Of a stretch of DNA of 64,000 nt, positions 59,247 to 64,000 are shown in pieces. The notes below the pieces were generated by a model. It saw only the letters and a list, made by a program, of their open reading frames with translations, did no database searches and was not told the origin of the DNA. Origin of the DNA: Ancylothrix sp. D3o. GTDB lineage: Bacteria > Cyanobacteriota > Cyanobacteriia > Cyanobacteriales > Oscillatoriaceae. The DNA lies in contig NZ_JAMXEX010000001.1 in the NCBI RefSeq assembly GCF_025370775.1, forward strand, positions 744,001 to 808,000. The letters run 5' to 3'. The position numbers and the translations under genes are program-made. Numbering within the stretch: the first letter of the stretch is position 1; each line of letters opens with the position of its first letter.

Positions 59247-59750
59247 ATGAGACGAATTCTGGCGTTAGTTTTGGCCATAGGTCTTTGGATCTCTTGTGTG
59301 CCCACCGCGTTTGCCGGTGAGCCGAATGTGGCTGGTTTGGTGCCTTGCAGTGAGTCGCCGGCGTTCCAAATGCGGGCAGAAAATGCACGGAATACAACGG
59401 CTGATCCGCAGTCTGGACAAAAACGGTTTGAGCGTTATTCGCAAGCTTTGTGCGGCCCAGAAGGTCTGCCTCATTTGATTGCAGATGGCCGGTGGAGTCA
59501 TGCAGGGGATTTTATTATTCCTAGCATTTTGTTTTTGTATATTGCCGGTTGGATCGGCTGGGTTGGTCGGGCTTATTTGATTGATGTTCGTAAGAGCGAT
59601 AGCCCCGAAGAAAACGAAATCATCATCAATGTGCCTTTGGCTCTTAGCAAAATGCTGACTGGGTTTATTTGGCCTTTGGCAGCAATTAAAGAAGCCCTGA
59701 GCGGCGAGTTGTATGCTAAAGATAGCGAAATTCCTATCTCGCCTCGCTAG
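59247..59750 (+). CDS. psaF: photosystem I reaction centre subunit III
   Basis: 167-residue precursor. Signal peptide [20 protein letters not shown] then AFA directs the N-terminus to the lumen; lumenal domain has [18 protein letters not shown] and Cys in [14 protein letters not shown]; one main membrane helix [19 protein letters not shown]. The frame is open to 59196, but AAAGGAA 12 bp before ATG 59247 and the signal peptide fix the start. Followed by psaJ, the usual pair. Confidence 0.97.
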   Translation: MRRILALVLAIGLWISCVPTAFAGEPNVAGLVPCSESPAFQMRAENARNTTADPQSGQKRFERYSQALCGPEGLPHLIADGRWSHAGDFIIPSILFLYIAGWIGWVGRAYLIDVRKSDSPEENEIIINVPLALSKMLTGFIWPLAAIKEALSGELYAKDSEIPISPR

Positions 59751-59789
59751 GTTGTTTTGAAAAATTAACTGTTTTTAGGAGAGTTGGTC

Positions 59790-59921
59790 ATGCAAACAGG
59801 TTTTTTACGTTTTCTGTCTTCGGCGCCGGTGTTGGCTACTATCTGGTTGAGCTTTACGGCGGCTCTCTTGATTGAATTTAATCGCTTTTTCCCCGATTTG
59901 CTTTTCCATCCCCTGCCATAA
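59790..59921 (+). CDS. psaJ: photosystem I reaction centre subunit IX
   Basis: 43 residues: [20 protein letters not shown] then [19 protein letters not shown] and HPLP. One membrane helix, canonical PsaJ sequence. Starts 39 bp after psaF with TAGGAGAG before the ATG; cotranscribed with psaF. Below normal ORF length cutoffs. Confidence 0.96.
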   Translation: MQTGFLRFLSSAPVLATIWLSFTAALLIEFNRFFPDLLFHPLP

Positions 59922-59933
59922 TTAGGTGATTGG

Positions 59934-60060
59934 TGACTGGGGGTTGGGGATTGGTGATTGGGAAGGGAAAGAGCCGGTGTTAAAAGTTAGTTTTTTGGCA
60001 GTTCTAGCTAATTTTTAACTTTATTTTTCCCTCTCACTCAGCAGTCACCAATCCCCAGTC
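59934..60060. repeat. inverted repeat between psaJ and psaL
   Basis: GGTGACTGGGGGTTGGGGAT followed by TGGTGATTG (about 59932-59960) mirrors CAGTCACCAATCCCCAGTC (60042-60060) with a small internal deletion. The hairpin could separate psaFJ from psaL transcription. Confidence 0.7.
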
Positions 60061-60129
60061 CGTTAGTATTGAAAAGTTTTGTTTAAAATTATAAAATCTA
60101 AAATCTAAAATCTAAATTTGGAAGGGTTT

Positions 60130-60615
60130 ATGCAGTCAAAGAGTGATGCAAGAGATAATGAGGTTGTGTTTCCGGCTGGTGATCCGCTGGTGGGAAATTT
60201 GGCTACGCCGGTGAATGCTTCTGGTTGGACTTTGAAGTTTATTAATAGTTTACCGGCTTATAGAAAGAATTTATCGGCGTCCCGGCGGGGTTTAGAAGTA
60301 GGGATGGCGCATGGTTATTTTTTGTTTGGGCCTTTTTGTTGGTTTAATCCGCTGCGGGAGACGACAATTGCGGATTTTATCGGGTTGTTATCAACAATTA
60401 GTGTGGTGATAATTTTAACGTTTGCTTTGTCGCTTTATGCGGCGGTTTTGGATATTAATTTGCCGGTGGAAACGGTGACGACACCGCAAGTGCCAGAAGA
60501 TTTTAAAACGCAAAAAGGGTGGAGAGATTTTGCAACCGGCTTTTTAGTTGGCGGTGTTGGTGGTGGTGTTGCGGCGTATTTGGTATATCAAGTTGTGAAG
60601 TTAATTATTTTCTAA
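60130..60615 (+). CDS. psaL: photosystem I reaction centre subunit XI
   Basis: 161 residues. N-terminal DARDNEVVFPAGDPLVGNLA, conserved GLEVGMAHGYFLFGPF, and two to three membrane helices (LLSTISVVIILTFALSLYAA; FLVGGVGGGVAAYLVYQVV). PsaL is needed for trimer or tetramer formation of photosystem I. ATG at 60130 preferred over the TTG at 60118: it has GGAAGGG upstream and gives a family-type start. No psaI found beside it. Confidence 0.96.
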   Translation: MQSKSDARDNEVVFPAGDPLVGNLATPVNASGWTLKFINSLPAYRKNLSASRRGLEVGMAHGYFLFGPFCWFNPLRETTIADFIGLLSTISVVIILTFALSLYAAVLDINLPVETVTTPQVPEDFKTQKGWRDFATGFLVGGVGGGVAAYLVYQVVKLIIF

Positions 60616-60631
60616 ATTCTCTTTCTTTTAG

Positions 60632-60667
60632 GCCGGTGCTTTTCAAAAAGACGCCGGCTTTTTATTT
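60632..60667 (+). terminator. terminator of psaL
   Basis: GCCGG (60632-60636) and CCGGC arms around TGCTTTTCAAAAAGACG, itself able to pair partly, followed by TTTTTATTT. Confidence 0.75.
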
Positions 60668-60668
60668 G

Positions 60669-60690
60669 TGGGGCGGGCATCCTGCCTGCC
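60669..60690. repeat. palindromic repeat, GGGGCGGGCATCCTGCCTGC
   Basis: Copy of the GCAGGCATCTTGCCTGC family after the psaL terminator, continuing into TTACATCTGCGGTTTTTT, which combines both repeat families in one site. Confidence 0.75.
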
Positions 60691-60746
60691 TTACATCTGC
60701 GGTTTTTTTAATCAAACATCTCTAACTTAGTTAAGGAGATCCGCCA

Positions 60747-62729
60747 ATGAAAGCCTCTGAAGAAAAATTACAAAAAATTATCGAAGGGACAATACAATAC
60801 GTTGTCCCATTGTTTCAGCGAGCTTACAGTTGGACAAAATCTGAGTGGCAAGCGTTGTGGGATGATATTATCACCCTCTGTGAACAGGAAAATCCCCGTG
60901 TTCATTTTATGGGTTCCATTGTAACGATGCCGGCAGACTCTGCGCCCGGAGGATGTCCCAAATATATTTTAATCGACGGACAACAACGCATAACAACAAT
61001 TTTTATATTACTTGCGGCTTTGCGGGATAAAGCCAAGCCGGTTGATCAAAAATTAGCAGATCAAATTCAGAATACTATTCTAGTAAACCAGTATGAGGAA
61101 GGCTTAGATTTTTATAAAATTCAGCCTACACAGGTAGATAGAGAAGCATTCTACCGAATTATTCAGTCTGAAACCCCAATTGAGAAAAACGGTATTTCCG
61201 AATCTTATGGCTTTTTTGAAAAGAAATTGCACCTAAGCAAAATAGATTTTCAAAAATTAAAAAAAGTTATATGTAGCAATTTTTCGCTTGTAAGCGTTGT
61301 TCTTAATAGTGATGACGATCCTTATCTTGTCTTTGAAAGTTTAAACGCCAAAGGAAAGTTGTTAACCCAAGCGGATCTGATTCGGAACTACTTTTTTATG
61401 AAAATTGAGGTAAATAATCAAGAATCTATTTATGATAAATACTGGCTACCAATGCAGGAACTTTTAGGGGATAACCTCACGGAATTTATTCGCCATTACT
61501 TAACAAAAAGTGGATCAGTAGTTAACAAAGGTGAAATTTATTTCCAGATTAAAGACCGAATTTCTAAAGGTGATCCAGTTCTCTACCTTAAAGATTTATC
61601 GATTTTTGCAGAATACTATGCAAAACTTTTGGATCCAAACCGTGAAGAAAAGGAGGAAGTTCGTAAGTATCTTTTGCGCTTAAATAGCCTAGAAGTAGGG
61701 ACAGTCTACCCATTTCTTTTGAACTGCTATGATGATTGGGCAAAAAGCAAAATAACTGAAGACGAATTTCTTATAATTTTAAAAATTATAGAAAACTTCG
61801 TTTTACGGCGTTTTGTTTGCAATATTCAAACCAGAGGTTTAAATCGCCTGTTTGCTTTGCTTTATTCACAAGTGAGCAAAGATTCCAATTTGGCTGAATC
61901 AAATTTTATAGAGCGTTTAAAATTAGCTCTCCAGAAACAGAAATATCCAAAAGATAGCGAGTTTAAAGACAGGTTAATGGATGTGCAACTGTACGGAATA
62001 AATCGCACACAAAAGGCAAGGTTGATTCTGGAATCTATAGAAGAATCTTTTAATCACAAAGAAAAAGTTGCTTTAAAAGGGCTTACTATTGAGCATATTA
62101 TGCCCCAGAGTTTGACGGATTGGTGGAAGGAACACTTAGGAGAAGATTGCCAGATCACCCATGAGTTACTGCTACATACTTTAGGTAACTTAACGCTAAC
62201 TGGCTATAATTCTGAGCTTTCTAATGCTGATTTTTTGAAGAAGCGAACTCACTTTCAAGATAGCAACCTGGAGTTAAATAAATGTTTTGGTGATAAGCAA
62301 AGTTGGTGCCAAGAAGACATAGAAGCACGGGGTGAATATTTGGCTGATATTGCTTTAAAAATTTGGAGTTATTTTGGGGAAGAATCGCCTGAAGAGCCTT
62401 CTCTCCATAACATCACAGGTCGCAAACCGAAAAAATTGCGTATTTTTGGTCAAGAAGAGGTGGTGAAAACCTGGCGAGATGTTTTAGAACTAACCTTAAA
62501 TACTATTGCGGATTTTGATTCGGAGCGGTTTCAAGATATTGTAGAACAATTCCCTGGTTTTGTGGCATGGGATGAAAAAGGATTTAAAGAATGGCGGAGA
62601 CTTAAAAATGGAGCTTTTATCGAAGTTTCTTTATCAGCAAAACGTATCCATAGTTTCTGTATTAAAGCAATACAAACCGCAGAAATATCAGAAGAAAACT
62701 GGCAGCTTGAGTTAGAAGAGGAAAAGTAA
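60747..62729 (+). CDS. DUF262/DUF1524 endonuclease, GmrSD type IV restriction-like
   Basis: 660 residues. N-terminal DUF262 (ParB-like fold) with VPLFQRAYSW near 20 and the nucleotide-site motif IDGQQRITT near 75, and FESLNAKGKLLTQADLIRN near 195. C-terminal DUF1524 HNH nuclease with IEHIMPQSL near 450 and HTLGNLTLTGYNSELSN. An extra about 110 residues at the end (from RIFGQEEVV) form a separate small domain. GmrSD cleaves glucosylated phage DNA; relatives act in several defence systems. AAGGAGA precedes ATG. Lower G+C than neighbours, consistent with transfer. Confidence 0.87.
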   Translation: MKASEEKLQKIIEGTIQYVVPLFQRAYSWTKSEWQALWDDIITLCEQENPRVHFMGSIVTMPADSAPGGCPKYILIDGQQRITTIFILLAALRDKAKPVDQKLADQIQNTILVNQYEEGLDFYKIQPTQVDREAFYRIIQSETPIEKNGISESYGFFEKKLHLSKIDFQKLKKVICSNFSLVSVVLNSDDDPYLVFESLNAKGKLLTQADLIRNYFFMKIEVNNQESIYDKYWLPMQELLGDNLTEFIRHYLTKSGSVVNKGEIYFQIKDRISKGDPVLYLKDLSIFAEYYAKLLDPNREEKEEVRKYLLRLNSLEVGTVYPFLLNCYDDWAKSKITEDEFLIILKIIENFVLRRFVCNIQTRGLNRLFALLYSQVSKDSNLAESNFIERLKLALQKQKYPKDSEFKDRLMDVQLYGINRTQKARLILESIEESFNHKEKVALKGLTIEHIMPQSLTDWWKEHLGEDCQITHELLLHTLGNLTLTGYNSELSNADFLKKRTHFQDSNLELNKCFGDKQSWCQEDIEARGEYLADIALKIWSYFGEESPEEPSLHNITGRKPKKLRIFGQEEVVKTWRDVLELTLNTIADFDSERFQDIVEQFPGFVAWDEKGFKEWRRLKNGAFIEVSLSAKRIHSFCIKAIQTAEISEENWQLELEEEK

Positions 62730-63120
62730 GAAGTGATGAGACAACCAGTAATAATACAGGCTATATTTTATGTCCAACCCGCCTTTGCCTGAATTGCGGC
62801 ACAGCTAAAAAGCAATTCCATCGAGTTATTGACATAGAGATTTTTAAAACTCTCCTCAAAATGCCAGAATCTCTAAAAAAAGAAATATTGCATTACGCCC
62901 AATATCTCCTAGAAAAACATTCCTAAACTCACTCATCTTCAGAAAACCTTAAACAACCATCAGGTTAGAGAAATTAAACCGGCCAGCTATTTATCTCTGA
63001 TAATTTCCACCAACCCCTGCAAAAAATAAACCCCCATCCATAACATCAAAATCCTTACCAATCAACCCCCAAAAATCATTTATGATGAAAAAATCAACTC
63101 ATGCGTAGGGAGCCGGTGCC
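62730..63120. other. region between the two nuclease genes with gene remnants
   Basis: 390 bp. The plus frame through 62861 reads protein-like from about 62740 (with a CPTRLCLNCGTA cysteine cluster) but has no ordinary start. The second half is ordinary spacer before the Uma2 gene. Confidence 0.4.
62861..62926 (+). pseudogene. short DUF2281-like fragment
   Basis: MPESLKKEILHYAQYLLEKH plus S, 21 residues. The pattern lpe.l..eil.ya.fLl.k is that of the N-terminal half of DUF2281-type antitoxin-like proteins; the remaining part is missing. Recognition is by eye. Confidence 0.35.
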
Positions 63121-63942
63121 ATGAACGTTGAGGTAACACAAACCACAACCCCTGAAACCCAAGACGACTGGTGGACACCCCCCATGCCACCCACAGACCT
63201 AATCTTTGACGACGGGGAACCCTTGGAAAGCAACCGCCACCGTATCGCCATGAACGTCCTCATACGTTCACTACAGCAAGCCTGGGCCGACCGGCAAGAT
63301 TACTTCACCGGCGGAAATATGTTCATCTACTACAGCAGCGCACAAGCCCGTAACCGCGACTTTAGAGGGCCAGATTTCTTCGTCGTTCTCGACGTAGACG
63401 GCACCCAAACTCGCCAAGGCTGGGTCGTCTGGGAAGAAAACGGGCGCTACCCAGACACCATCGTAGAACTAATGAGCCCCAGCACAGCCAATATCGACAA
63501 AAACGACAAAAAACATCTCTACGAGCGTACTTTTCGCACCAGAGATTACTTTGTCTATGACCCCTTTAACCCCAACACCTTACAAGGCTGGAGTCTGGAT
63601 GCGGCTCACCACTACCAACCCCTTGAGCCCAACGAACAGGGCCGGCTTTGGAGTCAAACATTAGGCTTTTGGCTGGGAACCTGGGAAGGCACCATTGACC
63701 GAGAAACCGCCCCTTGGCTCAGGTTTTACGACACCCAAGGAAACCTCGTTTTCCTCCCAGAAGAAGCAGCACAGCAACGCGCCGAACAGGAAGCCCAACG
63801 TGCTGAACAGGAAGCCCAACGTGCTGAACAGGAAGCCCAACGTGCTGAACAGGAAGCCCAACGTGCCGAACACGAAGCCCAACGTGCTGAACGTTTAGCA
63901 GCACGGCTGCGAGAACTAGGGGAAAATCCCGACAGCTTGTAA
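63121..63942 (+). CDS. Uma2-family endonuclease with heptad-repeat tail
   Basis: 273 residues. The Uma2/DUF820 restriction-endonuclease fold (about 20-205) is shown by RNRDFRGPDFFVVLDV (Asp), TIVELMSPSTANIDKNDKK (Glu...Lys) and RTRDYFVYDPFNP. Such proteins are very numerous in cyanobacteria and mostly uncharacterised. The C-terminus is a coiled coil of five AEQEAQR-type heptads from a 21-bp tandem repeat, ending LRELGENPDSL, which many Uma2 proteins share. GGAGCCGGTGCC precedes the ATG. Confidence 0.9.
   Translation: MNVEVTQTTTPETQDDWWTPPMPPTDLIFDDGEPLESNRHRIAMNVLIRSLQQAWADRQDYFTGGNMFIYYSSAQARNRDFRGPDFFVVLDVDGTQTRQGWVVWEENGRYPDTIVELMSPSTANIDKNDKKHLYERTFRTRDYFVYDPFNPNTLQGWSLDAAHHYQPLEPNEQGRLWSQTLGFWLGTWEGTIDRETAPWLRFYDTQGNLVFLPEEAAQQRAEQEAQRAEQEAQRAEQEAQRAEQEAQRAEHEAQRAERLAARLRELGENPDSL
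63781..63885. repeat. five tandem 21-bp units in the Uma2 gene
   Basis: GCTGAACAGGAAGCCCAACG plus T is repeated five times (copies 2-4 identical; copies 1 and 5 differ by one or two bases), encoding AEQEAQR. Near identity implies recent slippage or recombination. Confidence 0.95.
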
Positions 63943-64000
63943 AAACAAATGTAGGGAACCCCTAGCGGTATCCCTACAAACAATAGCAAGAAACCCCAAC

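Noticed and set aside
63661-63989. Minus- and plus-strand repeat ORFs over the Uma2 tail
   Set aside because: They arise from the 21-bp repeat being open in all frames; only the Uma2 frame has a start and domain.

Overview
This is chromosomal DNA of a cyanobacterium. It carries photosystem I genes (psaF, psaJ, psaL), a cytochrome b6f subunit (petM), NDH-1 subunit ndhB, a high-light-inducible protein, ycf39, a ycf52-type acetyltransferase and most of the phylloquinone (menA/F/D/B) pathway. PEP-CTERM proteins, several families of interspersed palindromes, large signalling proteins and long intergenic spaces point to a filamentous, Oscillatoriales-like organism. That placement is inference; no 16S gene is present. 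Base composition looks like mid-40s percent G+C. I noticed no HIP1 octamer (GCGATCGC) while reading, but RCCGGY hexamers are strikingly frequent.

Layout. 1-5.8 kb: phylloquinone genes menA (cut by the left edge) divergent from menF-menD, then an orphan antitoxin-like gene and menB. 6-9.9 kb: a conserved Cys-rich protein, a gene-free stretch with a Fur-box-like palindrome, a DciA-type helicase loader, a SPOR-domain membrane protein and a patch of small doubtful ORFs. 10-16.5 kb: trpC, lpdA, a SpoU RNA methyltransferase, murA and an M48 protease, with two leucine tRNA genes (CAG and CAA). 16.6-22.8 kb: a nuclease-helicase-like protein, a seven-bladed WD40 protein, a MerR regulator coupled to a small membrane protein, an Hlip and alanine dehydrogenase. 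23.5-27.3 kb: two tandem secreted tyrosinase paralogues with PEP-CTERM sorting tails. 27.5-37.3 kb: topA, a DUF4327 gene, a two-gene sensory unit headed by a DXCF-type cyanobacteriochrome kinase, and an adenosine-deaminase-like enzyme. 37.5-45.1 kb: purA, rplY, an APH/P-loop kinase fusion, ndhB, pdxA, petM. 45.2-50 kb: a receiver-less cheB, a PAS histidine kinase and a CheR-PAS-coiled-coil protein. 50.4-57.8 kb: ycf39, nadK, xseA, coaD overlapping a DivIVA-like coiled-coil gene, the ycf52-type acetyltransferase and an ACT-domain protein. 58-60.6 kb: tsaD divergent from psaF-psaJ-psaL. 60.7-64 kb: an accessory end with a DUF262/DUF1524 GmrSD-like endonuclease and a Uma2 endonuclease with a heptad-repeat tail.

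How the genes fit together. The men genes make the phylloquinone of photosystem I, whose subunits PsaF/J/L lie at the other end. Ycf39 and Hlips are known partners in photosystem II assembly. Light sensing (cyanobacteriochrome) and a chemotaxis-like methylation set give two signalling modules whose outputs are not visible here. The most unusual items are the paired PEP-CTERM tyrosinases with a shared His/Cys-rich pre-anchor motif, the dual-cysteine cyanobacteriochrome kinase, the Fur-box/inverted-repeat intergenic element near 6.75 kb, and the RCCGGY enrichment.
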